Positions 7,846 to 16,493 are shown, counted from the first letter of the stretch. The stretch is 64,000 bases of DNA from Nocardioides sp. Root122 (GCF_001425025.1 NZ_LMDE01000011.1:353324-417323); one strand, 5' to 3'. Translations and numbers: made by a program. The notes: generated from the sequence alone by a model not told the origin.

Positions 7846-9114
7846 TCAGGCGGCGGTGGTCACGGCGCCGTCGAGGCGCCCCACCCGGGTCGCCGCGAGG
7901 AGGATCGCGAGCACCAGCAGCGCCGCCACCGACACCATCGCCGTCGCGGGGCCCAGGAGCAGCCACAGCAGGCCGAAACCGGCCGAGGCGAGCATCCGGG
8001 CCAGGGCCACCACGGTCTGGGCGGCGGCGATGCCGCTCGAACGTGCCTGCACGGGCACGAGCCTACCGGCGACGGCGGCGATCACGCCGTCCGTCGCGGC
8101 GTAGAAGCTGCCGAGCAGGACCAGCGTGCCGACGGTCGCGGCGACCGTCGAGGTGGGCAGCACCGAGCAGAGGTAGGCGCCGACGAGGGCGAGGTGACCC
8201 AGGACCAGCACCCGGGCGCGACCGACGCGGTCGGCCAGCCGTCCGACCGGGACGGCGAGCGCCAGGTAGGCGACGTTGGTGCCGACGTAGAACAGCGGGA
8301 ACCACGTGACGGTGACGTCGGCGTGGTCGAGGAGCGCGAGGTAGATGAAGCCGTCGCCGACCGTGAGCAGGCCGAGTGCCCCGGCCACGGCGAGCAGGGG
8401 CCGGAGGCGCCGGTCGCCCAGGTCGCGCCACCGGAACGGCGGCGGCGTCGGACCGACGTGCTCACGCTTCACCCGGACGTCGGGGCCGAGCAGGCCGAGC
8501 AGGGCCACGCCCGCGAGCGCGAAGGCGAGCGAGACGACCATGACGACGGTGTAGTCGTCGGGCACCGCCCACAGCAGGCCGAAGGCGATCAGCGGGCCGA
8601 GGGCCGCGCCGATGGTGTCGAGCATGCGGTGCACGCCGAACGCCCGACCGAGGTGCTCGGTCGGGGTCGAGGTGCTGATCATCGAGTCGCGCGGCGCGGT
8701 GCGGATCCCCTTGCCGATCCGGTCGGCGGTGACGACCGCCGCGATGCCGGCGGCCCCGGTGGCGAAGAGCAGGAAGACGCGCGCGATCGCGGAGACGCCG
8801 TAGCCGAGGAACGCCACCCACTTCGGGCGGTCGGCGGCGTCGGCCAGCCAGCCGCCGCCGAGGCGGACCAGTGCGCTCACGCCCTGGTAGAGCCCGTCGA
8901 TGAGGCCGTACGCCACCGGGGTGAGGCCGACGACGGCCGTCAGGTAGAGCGGGAGGATGGCGGCGACCGACTCCGAGGAGATGTCCGTGAGCATGGAGAC
9001 CACGCCCAGCACGACCACCACACGACCGACCGGCGGCCTCGCCGCGCGGTCGGCGGGTGCCAGGGCCCTGTCGGTGGTGGGGCGGTCGCGAACTGAGATG
9101 TACATCCGTCTCAC
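7846..9114 (-). CDS. MFS transporter
   Basis: A 422-residue protein with about 12 hydrophobic segments. GVVSMLTDISSESV and GKGIRTAPRDSMISTST match MFS permeases with the family loop between helices 2 and 3 (GGWLADAADRPK) and a second copy (VGRLADRVGRAR). The GTG start at 9114 overlaps the TGA of the upstream lipoprotein gene (GTGA), implying translational coupling. The substrate is unknown; its place in a polysaccharide operon suggests export of a precursor or sugar, though MFS proteins are not the usual flippases of such pathways. Confidence 0.85.
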   Translation of the reverse strand: MRRMYISVRDRPTTDRALAPADRAARPPVGRVVVVLGVVSMLTDISSESVAAILPLYLTAVVGLTPVAYGLIDGLYQGVSALVRLGGGWLADAADRPKWVAFLGYGVSAIARVFLLFATGAAGIAAVVTADRIGKGIRTAPRDSMISTSTPTEHLGRAFGVHRMLDTIGAALGPLIAFGLLWAVPDDYTVVMVVSLAFALAGVALLGLLGPDVRVKREHVGPTPPPFRWRDLGDRRLRPLLAVAGALGLLTVGDGFIYLALLDHADVTVTWFPLFYVGTNVAYLALAVPVGRLADRVGRARVLVLGHLALVGAYLCSVLPTSTVAATVGTLVLLGSFYAATDGVIAAVAGRLVPVQARSSGIAAAQTVVALARMLASAGFGLLWLLLGPATAMVSVAALLVLAILLAATRVGRLDGAVTTAA

Positions 9115-9893
9115 TCGGGTCCGGTGTGCAGCGAGGCCATCACGGAGTAGCTGGTCCGCGAACCCTGCCGCGTGACGGTGATGGTGACCACGCTGCGCCC
9201 GCGCTGCAGCGCGGCGGCCTGCGAACCGGGAGCTGTCTGCGGGGCCGTCGCCTGCTCGACCATCCCGCGACGCCCGAGACGGGTGCGGTAGGCGAGCAGC
9301 ACCCGGCCGGGTGCCATCGCGGTGGATCCGACCAGCGCCACCTGGAGGCGGTCGTCGGCAGGGGAGACGCTGCTGGTCTCGACCCGCGAGCCGGGGGCCG
9401 GACGCAGCGCGGCCGGGAAGCCGCCGACCAGCCGTCCCCGGGCGCTCGCCGCCCGTGGGAGAGGCGACGTCACCAGTGGCCGGTCAGCGTCGCCGAGGAG
9501 GTCGCCGAGGCCGTCGACGCTCGGCGCCGCGGCGACGGGCACCTCCAGCACGGCGCCGGACGGGTCGGACCCGCCGCCGTTGTCCGGCTGCGGGTCGGGC
9601 GACGGGTCTGAGGTGTCGTCGGACGACGGGTCCGACCCCGGACCCGGGTCGGGGGACGAGGAGGCCCCCGCCGCGGCCGAGGCTCCGCCGGACTTCTTGC
9701 CCGACTTCGTGCCCGGCTTCGTGCCCGACCGCTGGTCAGTCTGCCCGGCCGAGCCCGCACCGGAGCCGCCGTGCGTGGACCGGGCGGATGCGGCCGAGGA
9801 GCCGTCAGGCTCACCGCCGCCCGCGCACCCGCCGAGCAGCAGGGCCGCGGCGAGGCTGGCGGCGAGGACCGGACGACGTGGGTCAGTAGGCAC
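9111..9893 (-). CDS. Secreted lipoprotein with low-complexity linker
   Basis: A 260-residue protein with a lipobox at LLLGGC (Cys23), so it should be lipidated and anchored outside the membrane. Residues 25-110 are Gly/Ser/Lys/Asp/Pro-rich and probably disordered. The C-terminal ~140 residues form a compact domain with beta-rich patches (RLQVALVGSTAM, SVVTITVTRQGSRTSYSVMA) that I do not recognise. Its GTG start lies 11 bases inside the upstream glycosylphosphotransferase gene and its stop overlaps the MFS start, so all three are coupled. A periplasm-side accessory role in polymer assembly is plausible. Confidence 0.65.
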   Translation of the reverse strand: MPTDPRRPVLAASLAAALLLGGCAGGGEPDGSSAASARSTHGGSGAGSAGQTDQRSGTKPGTKSGKKSGGASAAAGASSSPDPGPGSDPSSDDTSDPSPDPQPDNGGGSDPSGAVLEVPVAAAPSVDGLGDLLGDADRPLVTSPLPRAASARGRLVGGFPAALRPAPGSRVETSSVSPADDRLQVALVGSTAMAPGRVLLAYRTRLGRRGMVEQATAPQTAPGSQAAALQRGRSVVTITVTRQGSRTSYSVMASLHTGPE

Positions 9894-11346
9894 CGCGGTG
9901 CCCCAGCACGGCCCGGACGGTGCGGACCAGGATGGACGCGTCGAGGCGCAGCGACCAGTTGTCGACGTACTTGAGGTCGAGGCGCACCGACTCGGTCCAG
10001 GAGAGGTCCGAACGGCCGGAGACCTGCCACAGGCCGGTCAGTCCGGGCTTGACGGCCAGCCGGCGGCGCGGGTCGACGTCGTAGTTCTCGACCTCGCCGG
10101 GCAGTGCCGGGCGAGGGCCGACGAGCGACATGTCGCCGCGTACGACGTTCCAGAGCTGTGGGAGCTCGTCGAGGGAGTAGCGGCGCAGCTTGCGGCCCAG
10201 CGGGGTCACGCGGGGGTCGCACTTGATCTTGAACATCACGCCGTCGAGCTCGTTCGAGAGCGTCAGGGTGTTGCGCTCCTCCTCGGCAGCGGTGCCCATC
10301 GTGCGCAGCTTGATCATGGTGAAGAGGGCGCCGTTGCGGCCGACCCGCTCCTGGCGGAAGAAGGCCGGGCCGGGGCTCTGGCGGCGGATCAGCACGCACA
10401 GCACACCGAGCAGCGGCAGGAAGACCAGGAGGGCGAGCAGCGCCAGGGTGCGCTCGACGACGTCCTTGACGATGCGGCGCGGGCTGTCGAGGGCGGCCGG
10501 CGCGACGTGCAGGACGTCGAGGCCGGCGGTGGACACCACGCGGGCACGCTGCGGCTCGACGTCGAGGAGCCCGGTCCCGAGGTAGATCTCGCTGCCGACG
10601 GACGCGACCTCCCACTGGAGCCGGCGCAGCGCCACCGGCGCGGTGTGGCGCCCGGGCAGCACGACCAGGGCGTCAGCGCTCTCGGCGACGAGGGCGGGCA
10701 CCGCCTCGGTCAGGCCGAGGTAGGTCGGGATGTCGAGGAACGGCAGGTTGCTCCGACGCGTGAGGCACACCGCGACCACGTCGTCGCGGTTGACGGTGCG
10801 CAGCTCCACGAGGGCGTCGCGGATGTCGCGCGGGTGGCCGGCCAGGACGATGCGGGACCGGGGTCGGGCCGCGCCCAGCACGAACAGGACGTGGGTCAGG
10901 ACGAGAGCGATGACGAGCACCGACAGGGCGGCGGGGGCGGCCGCGCCTGTCGACAGGGGGGTGCCCGCCACCGCGACCAGGAGGGCGATCGCGCCTGTCT
11001 TCGCGATGCGCAGCAACGCTGCTGCCCGAGTGTCACCCAGCGTGGTCCGCCGGTAGTGACCCACAGCGGCCAGTGCCAGCACCCAGCTGGTGGCCGCGAG
11101 CGGCGCGATCCAGAGGGGCAGCCCGACCTGGAGGGCGAGCGTGACGGCAACGGCCGTGAGAGCCGCCCACTCCGTCGCCACGCGGAGCCGCGAGTCCCAG
11201 CCGGTGCGGCGACGTGCAGGAGGTGCCTCGATGAGGGGCGCGCGCTCCGTGCGCGGCCGCGGCACGGCGATGATGCGGCTGCGTCGCGCCGGCGAGTCCG
11301 TCAGCGCGTCCGTGATCGTCGTCTGCACCGTGACTGCTTCGGTCAT
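9883..11346 (-). CDS. Polyprenyl glycosylphosphotransferase (exopolysaccharide initiating enzyme)
   Basis: A 487-residue enzyme of the WcaJ/WbaP/CpsE type, which transfers a sugar-1-phosphate to undecaprenyl phosphate and so starts a repeat unit. The N-terminal part has four to five membrane helices and a nucleotide-binding-like middle domain (RIVLAGHPRDIRDAL). The C-terminal catalytic domain shows FFRQERVGRNGALFTMIKLRTM-like, SLDELPQLWNVVRGDMSLVGPRP and KPGLTGLWQVSGRSDLSW motifs (shown here in parts), all intact. I use ATG 11346, preceded by GGGGGGCATCAC; an upstream in-frame start at 11400 is less likely. It heads a coupled operon with a lipoprotein, an MFS permease and a beta-propeller protein. 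Confidence 0.9.
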   Translation of the reverse strand: MTEAVTVQTTITDALTDSPARRSRIIAVPRPRTERAPLIEAPPARRRTGWDSRLRVATEWAALTAVAVTLALQVGLPLWIAPLAATSWVLALAAVGHYRRTTLGDTRAAALLRIAKTGAIALLVAVAGTPLSTGAAAPAALSVLVIALVLTHVLFVLGAARPRSRIVLAGHPRDIRDALVELRTVNRDDVVAVCLTRRSNLPFLDIPTYLGLTEAVPALVAESADALVVLPGRHTAPVALRRLQWEVASVGSEIYLGTGLLDVEPQRARVVSTAGLDVLHVAPAALDSPRRIVKDVVERTLALLALLVFLPLLGVLCVLIRRQSPGPAFFRQERVGRNGALFTMIKLRTMGTAAEEERNTLTLSNELDGVMFKIKCDPRVTPLGRKLRRYSLDELPQLWNVVRGDMSLVGPRPALPGEVENYDVDPRRRLAVKPGLTGLWQVSGRSDLSWTESVRLDLKYVDNWSLRLDASILVRTVRAVLGHRGAY

Positions 11347-11437
11347 GTGATGCCCCCCATGTGGTGCCAGCTGGCATGTGTGCCTCCCCAGGCACCGCAT
11401 GCAACGACACTAGGAATTGGATCGCCCCACGGCATGC

Positions 11438-11455
11438 CGTAAATGCGGCAAAGCC
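11438..11455. promoter_or_regulatory. Candidate shared operator in front of the polysaccharide operon
   Basis: CGTAAATGCGGCAAAGCC lies 92 bases before the glycosylphosphotransferase start. A close relative, CGAAAACGTGGCAAAAGC, lies at 13283-13300 between the divergent kinase and LuxR genes (13 of 18 positions agree). TGCCG and CGGCA also make a short inverted repeat here. The regulator is not known. Confidence 0.35.
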
Positions 11456-11482
11456 ACGCAGGGTCCGGCGGGCAGGACGCGC

Positions 11483-12166
11483 TCAGGCGCCCTGCCGCCA
11501 CCCGATCTGGTTGGCCATCCCGACGGCGGCCAGCTGCGAGGAGACCTCGAGCTTGTTGAGGATCGACTTCACCTGGGTGCGCACGGTCGCCTCGGACACG
11601 ACGCTGTCCTGGGAGATGGTGCGCACGGTGCGGCCGTCGATCAGGGCGCCGAGCACCTGCCGCTCCCGAGGTGTCAGCAGGTCGAGGCGGCGACGGATGT
11701 CGTCGTGGGCCTGGCGGTCGCGTGCCCAGGCATCCAGCAGCGACTCCAGCTCCTCGCGCCCGATCACCGGCAGCCCCTGGTGGAGCCGTCGCACGGTGGC
11801 GAGGGCCGACTGGAGGGCCCCGCTCTTGGGCAGGACCTTGCGCGCGCCCATCCGCATGCAGCCGCCCCAGCGTCCGACGTCCTCCGACGCGGTCAGCACG
11901 ACGACGTTGACGTGGGCGCGCGCCAGCGGCGCGATGAGGTTCATCCCGTCGCCGAAACGCCCGAGGTCGAGGTCGAGCATCACGGTGCGTGGGTTGGCCC
12001 GCAGGGCCAGCGAGCGCAGCGTCGCCATCGATCCGCCCTCGGCCGGCAGCTCGAGCCGGCGTACGTCGTAGCCCTCCAGGGAGAGCGCCAGCTCGAGGGA
12101 CTCGGCAAAGAGGAGGTGGTCGTCGATGATCAGCACACGGTGGTCAGCCCGAGCGGAGCCATGCAT
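11483..12166 (-). CDS. LuxR/NarL-family response regulator
   Basis: A 227-residue two-component regulator. The receiver domain has the acidic pair in VLIIDDH, the phosphorylatable Asp in VMLDLDLG, the Thr in VVLTASE and the Lys in VLPKSG, all canonical. The C-terminal LuxR helix-turn-helix (LLTPRERQVLGALIDGR, then SEATVRTQVKSILNKL) binds DNA. The ATG start lies 23 bases inside the upstream histidine kinase gene, so the pair is translationally coupled. It sits between the kinase and the polysaccharide operon, which is the obvious candidate target. Confidence 0.92.
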   Translation of the reverse strand: MHGSARADHRVLIIDDHLLFAESLELALSLEGYDVRRLELPAEGGSMATLRSLALRANPRTVMLDLDLGRFGDGMNLIAPLARAHVNVVVLTASEDVGRWGGCMRMGARKVLPKSGALQSALATVRRLHQGLPVIGREELESLLDAWARDRQAHDDIRRRLDLLTPRERQVLGALIDGRTVRTISQDSVVSEATVRTQVKSILNKLEVSSQLAAVGMANQIGWRQGA

Positions 12167-13151
12167 GGCTGTCCTCCACGATCCTGCTCTCGGTCCCGTT
12201 CTCGGTGGAGCGCCGCGCGGCGGGCAGCGAGATGACGAAGGACGAGCCGACGCCCTGGTCCTCAGCGAGCCGCAGCGACCCGCCGTCCTCGCTCATCAGG
12301 CGCTGGGCCAGGTGCAGGCCGATGCCCTCACCCGGCGACTCGCTGCCCTTCTCGCCCCATTCGAAGATCTCCGTACGGCGGTCCTCCGGGATGCCACGAC
12401 CGAAGTCGGTGACCCGGATGTCGACGGTCTCGTCGTCGCGCTCGACCACCTCGACCACGCTGCTGTCGCTGCCACCGTGGGTGACCGCGTTGTCCATGAG
12501 GATGTTGACGGTCTCCGCGAGCGCGTCGTAGCGGGCACGCACCTTGGTCCCGGCGCTCCGGAACTCGACCCGGCGCCCCTTGAGGTGCTGCAGGTCGAGG
12601 ATGTGGCCGAGGGCCTCGTCGAGGTCCATCTCGGCAGCCGGCTGGTCGCGCTTGCTGAGCAGGCGCTCCATCCGGTCCAGCTCGCGTCGCACGGACGCCC
12701 ACAGGTGCTCCCGGGTCTCGGCCGGGATGTCGGGGTTGTCGAGCAGCGCCGAGCCGCTCACCAGTCCGGCGACCGTGCTCCGCAGCTCGTGGAGCTGCTC
12801 ACGCTGGTCGCGGGAGCTGGCGGCCAGGACCTGGTCGACCTCCTCCGCACGACGCTGCTCCAGGGCGGTGGCGCGGCGCGCCGCGACGAGCGCCCCCATC
12901 ACCAGGGCCACGCCGAGCACGGCGACGGCCAGCTGAAGCGCCAGGTCGACGACGTCGCGCGACGAGCCGGAGCCGAACGTCAGCAGCGACAGGAGCAGGG
13001 CCTGCCCCGCCACCAGCGCTGCCGCGGCCAGCACCCACTTGGTCAGGAGCACCCCTGTCCTGGTGCCCGGCCTCGTCTGACGGGGCCCCCCGTGCCCCGT
13101 CCCCAGCACCGCCAGCCGGCGGTGCGTTCCCCCACTTGAATCCCCACGCAT
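12144..13151 (-). CDS. Membrane sensor histidine kinase
   Basis: A 335-residue kinase. Two membrane helices (about 35-58 and 66-90) have almost no extracytoplasmic loop between them, so it probably senses something within the membrane or via partners. A coiled coil leads to the candidate phospho-accepting His in QLHELRSTVAGL (His121), a less common H-box. The ATPase domain has NILMDNAVTHGG (N box), TDFGRGIP (G1) and GEGIGLHLAQRL (G2). The start ATG 13151 follows GGGGGGAAG. The response regulator overlaps its 3' end. Its stimulus is unknown; context suggests control of surface polysaccharide. Confidence 0.88.
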   Translation of the reverse strand: MRGDSSGGTHRRLAVLGTGHGGPRQTRPGTRTGVLLTKWVLAAAALVAGQALLLSLLTFGSGSSRDVVDLALQLAVAVLGVALVMGALVAARRATALEQRRAEEVDQVLAASSRDQREQLHELRSTVAGLVSGSALLDNPDIPAETREHLWASVRRELDRMERLLSKRDQPAAEMDLDEALGHILDLQHLKGRRVEFRSAGTKVRARYDALAETVNILMDNAVTHGGSDSSVVEVVERDDETVDIRVTDFGRGIPEDRRTEIFEWGEKGSESPGEGIGLHLAQRLMSEDGGSLRLAEDQGVGSSFVISLPAARRSTENGTESRIVEDSHAWLRSG

Positions 13152-13508
13152 GTTGCTTCCCCCCATGTGATGACGCTGACTTCTCGAACTTCTTGGTCTG
13201 GCTCCGGCGCCGCTGCTCTGGGAGCTCTTCCGAGAGGCTCTGGATGCCGGTTGTGGGGGTGTCATGGATTGTGCTGGCCTACCGAAAACGTGGCAAAAGC
13301 GGTCTGGTCCGGCGTCTTCAGGCCTTCCGAAGTCTTCGTCAAGGCTTCCTTGAGGCAGGACCAAGCAGATCGGCAGGGGACTTCAAGACCTGCACGCGTG
13401 GGCGGTGTCCTGCCTCTCCCCAAAACGGTGCACGTTGCGCGGCTGGCCGGCACGGGTGCGGACTCCGCCCCCAAGGTGGAGGCATTCGTCTTGCGCGAGG
13501 GAGAAGTG
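13152..13508. other. 357-base divergent intergenic region with candidate operators
   Basis: This region separates the kinase (left) from the LuxR gene (right) and is visibly less GC-rich than its surroundings. It holds CGAAAACGTGGCAAAAGC at 13283-13300, CTCTCCCCAAAACGGTGCA at 13414-13432 and a perfect inverted repeat TCAAGG-CTT-CCTTGA at 13339-13353, besides CTTC-C-GAAG at 13324-13332. No gene is seen. Two divergent promoters are expected, but no clear -35/-10 pair stands out. Confidence 0.5.
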
Positions 13509-14279
13509 ATGGGCGTATCGGGACGCGACCGCGACGACGCGCCGACGCCGGCGAGCGTCGGCGTGCCGCCCTGGGTCGTGTCGCCGCACCTGCTGGTGTC
13601 GCAGGCCGTGGGCGCTGCCCTCGGCGCCGAGGGGGTCCCCGTGGTGGTCCATGCGTGGGAGGCCTTCGTCCACGAGGCCCAGGTCGCGATCTCGCAGGGT
13701 GCGACGCTCCATGTCGTGGTCATCCTCGACGCCCTCGACAGCCGCGGGGTCCGCGAGAAGATCACCCGCCTGCTGGCCCTCGGTGAGGTACGGATCGCGG
13801 TGGTGACCGCGGGGCCGCCGGCGCCCTGGTGGGGTGGCCTGCTCGAGGGGGAGGACGTCGAGGTGGTGTCGATGGCGACCTCGGTCCTCCAGCTCGCCCG
13901 GGTGGTCCAGCGGTTCGCCTCGGGCGAGCACTTGATGGATCTTGAGAAACGAGCAGAAATGCGGGATGCCTGGGCGAAGGCGCTTGACAGGCGCCAGCAC
14001 CTCGTGCACACGGTGCGCACGCTCACGCCGCAGCAGCTGCGGGTCCTCGAGCTCCTCTCGTCGGGGCGTCGTGTGCGCGAGGTCGCCGAGATCCTGGGCG
14101 TGACCAGCGGCACCGTGCGCAGCCACGTGAAGACCTTGCGCGGCAAGCTCGGCGCGAAGACCCAGCTGGAGGCGGTCGCCATGCTCCGCCAGGTGCACGA
14201 GGTCGGCGACGGCGTCGACCTCGTCCCCCGGCCCCGCGCGGTCCCGGCTGCCTCCGAGGCGGCCACGGCGCGTCGCTAG
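13509..14279 (+). CDS. LuxR-type regulator with degenerate receiver domain
   Basis: A 256-residue regulator. The C-terminal helix-turn-helix (LTPQQLRVLELLSSGRRV, then TSGTVRSHVKTLRGKL) is a standard LuxR/NarL domain. The N-terminal ~130 residues follow the alternating pattern of a receiver (HLLVSQAVGAAL, HVVVILDALDSRG, IAVVTAG), but the N-terminal acidic pair and the conserved Lys are absent, so phosphorylation control is doubtful. ATG 13509 follows AGGGAGAA. It is transcribed away from the kinase/regulator pair across a shared intergenic region, suggesting cross-regulation of the polysaccharide genes. Confidence 0.8.
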   Translation: MGVSGRDRDDAPTPASVGVPPWVVSPHLLVSQAVGAALGAEGVPVVVHAWEAFVHEAQVAISQGATLHVVVILDALDSRGVREKITRLLALGEVRIAVVTAGPPAPWWGGLLEGEDVEVVSMATSVLQLARVVQRFASGEHLMDLEKRAEMRDAWAKALDRRQHLVHTVRTLTPQQLRVLELLSSGRRVREVAEILGVTSGTVRSHVKTLRGKLGAKTQLEAVAMLRQVHEVGDGVDLVPRPRAVPAASEAATARR

Positions 14280-14289
14280 GCTGCGGCTC

Positions 14290-15060
14290 ATGATGGATCC
14301 CACGACCCTCGACGACCACGCCTTCGCCGTCTGGGCGGCCGAGCGCGCCGGCACCGTGCTGCTCGACGTACGTGCCCGAGCAGCGGACGAGGGGCTGGAG
14401 GGCAAGGCGCTCAAGGACGCCGGCGACGCCGCCGCTCAGGCCGAGCTCGACCGCATCCTGACCGAGCACCGGCCCGGTGACAGCGTGCTCTCCGAGGAGG
14501 CGGCCGACGACAAGTCGCGGCTGACCGCGCGCCGCGTCTGGATCATCGACCCGCTCGACGGCACCCGTGAGTTCTCCGAGCCGCCCCGCGACGACTGGGC
14601 GGTCCACGTGGCCCTCTGGGAGGACGGCGACCTCGTCGCCGGGGCGGTCGCCCAGCCGGCGCTGGGGGAGACCTTCGCCACCGGTCGGCCTGCAGTGGTG
14701 CCGCCGCGCACGTCCGAGCGGCCGCGGATCGCGGTCTCGCGCAGCCGCCCGCCGGCCTTCGTCGAGGCGCTGGCCGCCGAGCTCGACGCCGAGCTGGTGC
14801 CGATGGGCAGCGCCGGCGTCAAGGTGATGAGCGTGGTGCGCGACGTCGCCGACGCCTACGTCCACGCGGGCGGGCAGTACCAGTGGGACAACGCCGCGCC
14901 GGTCGTGGTGGCGCGGGCCGCCGGGCTGCACTGCAGCCGCGTCGACGGCTCGCCCCTCGTCTACAACGAGGCCGACACCTCGCTCCCCGACCTGATCGTG
15001 TGCCGGCCCGAGCTGGCCGAGCAGATCGTCGACTTCGTCAGGCGCCACGGCACGGAGTGA
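14290..15060 (+). CDS. Inositol monophosphatase / CysQ-like 3'(2'),5'-bisphosphate nucleotidase
   Basis: A 256-residue magnesium-dependent phosphatase of the inositol monophosphatase fold. Residues 84-95, WIIDPLDGTREF, form the metal-binding DPxDGT motif; SEEAADD (about 68-74) supplies the upstream Glu, and QYQWDNAAP (about 196) the C-terminal WD motif. The REF/S after DGT and overall form fit CysQ-type enzymes that recycle 3'-phosphoadenosine 5'-phosphate, but inositol or fructose bisphosphate substrates are also possible. It starts 10 bases after the LuxR gene. Confidence 0.85.
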   Translation: MMDPTTLDDHAFAVWAAERAGTVLLDVRARAADEGLEGKALKDAGDAAAQAELDRILTEHRPGDSVLSEEAADDKSRLTARRVWIIDPLDGTREFSEPPRDDWAVHVALWEDGDLVAGAVAQPALGETFATGRPAVVPPRTSERPRIAVSRSRPPAFVEALAAELDAELVPMGSAGVKVMSVVRDVADAYVHAGGQYQWDNAAPVVVARAAGLHCSRVDGSPLVYNEADTSLPDLIVCRPELAEQIVDFVRRHGTE

Positions 15061-15112
15061 CGCCCCCGGAAAGGCGCTTGCGGGTCGGCGCCGGCCTTGC
15101 CAGCGTGGGCCC

Positions 15113-15520
15113 ATGACCTCCTTCGTCTCGCACACGACCGTCGACTGCCACAACGCCTACGAGCTCTCCGAGTGGTGGAAGCGGGTGCTCGGCTACGTCG
15201 ACGTGGAGGGCGACCCCAACGAGCCGGGGCACGAGGAGTGCGAGATCCGCGACCCCGACACCGGGCACGCGATCCTCTTCATCGAGGTGCCTGACGCCGA
15301 GCTGCCCGCCAAGCGCATCCACTTCGACCTGCGCCCGCGCGAGGGCAGCCGCGACGCGGAGATCGAGCGGGTGCGGGGCCTCGGTGCCGTCGAGGTCGCC
15401 GACCAGCGCGGGCAGTACGGTCCCGGCACCGGCTGGGTGGTCTTCGCCGACCCCGAGGGCAACCAGTTCTGCATCCTGCGCTCGCAGGCCGAGGTGGACG
15501 CGGGCCCGCCGGTCGACTGA
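15113..15520 (+). CDS. VOC-family (glyoxalase-like) protein
   Basis: A 135-residue single-domain protein of the vicinal oxygen chelate fold: SFVSHTTVDCHNAYELSEWW at the start, KRIHFDLRP in the middle and WVVFADPEGNQFCIL at the end, the last being the hallmark DPEGN/FC strand. Members act as glyoxalases, dioxygenases or antibiotic-binding proteins; the metal ligands are not clear enough to choose. It converges with the lytic transglycosylase gene only 4 bases away. Confidence 0.8.
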   Translation: MTSFVSHTTVDCHNAYELSEWWKRVLGYVDVEGDPNEPGHEECEIRDPDTGHAILFIEVPDAELPAKRIHFDLRPREGSRDAEIERVRGLGAVEVADQRGQYGPGTGWVVFADPEGNQFCILRSQAEVDAGPPVD

Positions 15521-15524
15521 GGCG

Positions 15525-16493
15525 TCAGGGCAGCCGCTCGGGATGCGCGGCGACGTACGACCGCACCGGGACCGGGCGGCGGTGAGCGTAGCCCTCCGGC
15601 AGCCAGACGCTGCCGGCCCGCGTCAGGTAGTAGACCTGCCAGGCCAGGTAGCCGCGCAGCTGGCGCGGGTCGCGGCGCATCGCCTCCGCGTGCAGGGTGA
15701 CGCCACGGACGTAGGCCCAGGAGTTGTTGTAGCGCCACAGCGCCGCGCCCTTGTCGCGCGCGAAGCCGTTGGCGCGCAGCAACCGTCCGGCGGCGAGGAT
15801 CGCGTCGTGGGCGTCGTCGATGTCGCCGCCCGCGCCGTAGATGTCCCAGGTCGTCGGGATGAACTGCATCGGACCCTGCGCGCCCGCCACCGAGGTGCCC
15901 CGGATCCGCCCGAACTGCGTCTCGACGAGGTTGATCGCGGCGAGGTACTCCCAGTCGACGCCGAAGCGACGCTCGGCCTCGCGATAGCTGCGCAGGAGCG
16001 TGCGCGCAGGGGCCGGGGGCACGATCCGCCACGCGGGCAGCTCGTCGGCGAGGTCCCGGTTCGCGGTCGGGTGCATCGAGCGGAACTCCCGGCGGGCGGC
16101 CACGTTGGCGCGCACCCAGCGGCGGTCCGAGGGCCGCAGGCCGTCGAGCACCCGGGGGAGCCACGAACGGCGGACCGCGGTCTCGCGGACCGCTAGCTGG
16201 GCAGTGTGGCCGGCCGCGGCCAGGAGGCCGGGCGCGGGGTCGGCGGAGCGGATCACGCGCTGCGCGGCCGCGACCATCGCCGCCGCCTCGGCGGGGCTGG
16301 CCGGGCGGTGCGGAGTGCCGGCCAGCGCCGCCTCGAGCTCAGGGGGTACGACGCCCGCATCGGGGTCGGCGCGCTCGGACACCACTGCGTCGGCCGGGCG
16401 CAGGTCGTCCCCGCCAGAGGCCGACGGCCGGGCGGCGCCACCGCAGCCGGTCACCGCCAGCAGGAGTGCGGCGAGCAGCGGCGTACGGGTCAT
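15525..16493 (-). CDS. Lytic murein transglycosylase lipoprotein
   Basis: A 322-residue exported lipoprotein (lipobox AVTGC near residue 17). The SLT-like catalytic region has INLVETQFGRIRG, with the expected catalytic Glu, followed by GAQGPMQFIPTTW, a classic signature of lytic transglycosylases that cleave peptidoglycan glycan strands. The later YNNSWAYVRGVTLHAEAM and GYLAWQVYYL are also typical. I use ATG 16493; five residues upstream a GTG is possible. It probably acts in cell-wall turnover or growth. Confidence 0.88.
   Translation of the reverse strand: MTRTPLLAALLLAVTGCGGAARPSASGGDDLRPADAVVSERADPDAGVVPPELEAALAGTPHRPASPAEAAAMVAAAQRVIRSADPAPGLLAAAGHTAQLAVRETAVRRSWLPRVLDGLRPSDRRWVRANVAARREFRSMHPTANRDLADELPAWRIVPPAPARTLLRSYREAERRFGVDWEYLAAINLVETQFGRIRGTSVAGAQGPMQFIPTTWDIYGAGGDIDDAHDAILAAGRLLRANGFARDKGAALWRYNNSWAYVRGVTLHAEAMRRDPRQLRGYLAWQVYYLTRAGSVWLPEGYAHRRPVPVRSYVAAHPERLP

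Noticed and set aside
6670..9096. 808-codon open frame on the + strand
   Set aside because: It runs antisense to the beta-propeller and MFS genes. Its product is rich in Arg/Gly/Asp/His without domains, as expected for a mirror frame in GC-rich DNA.
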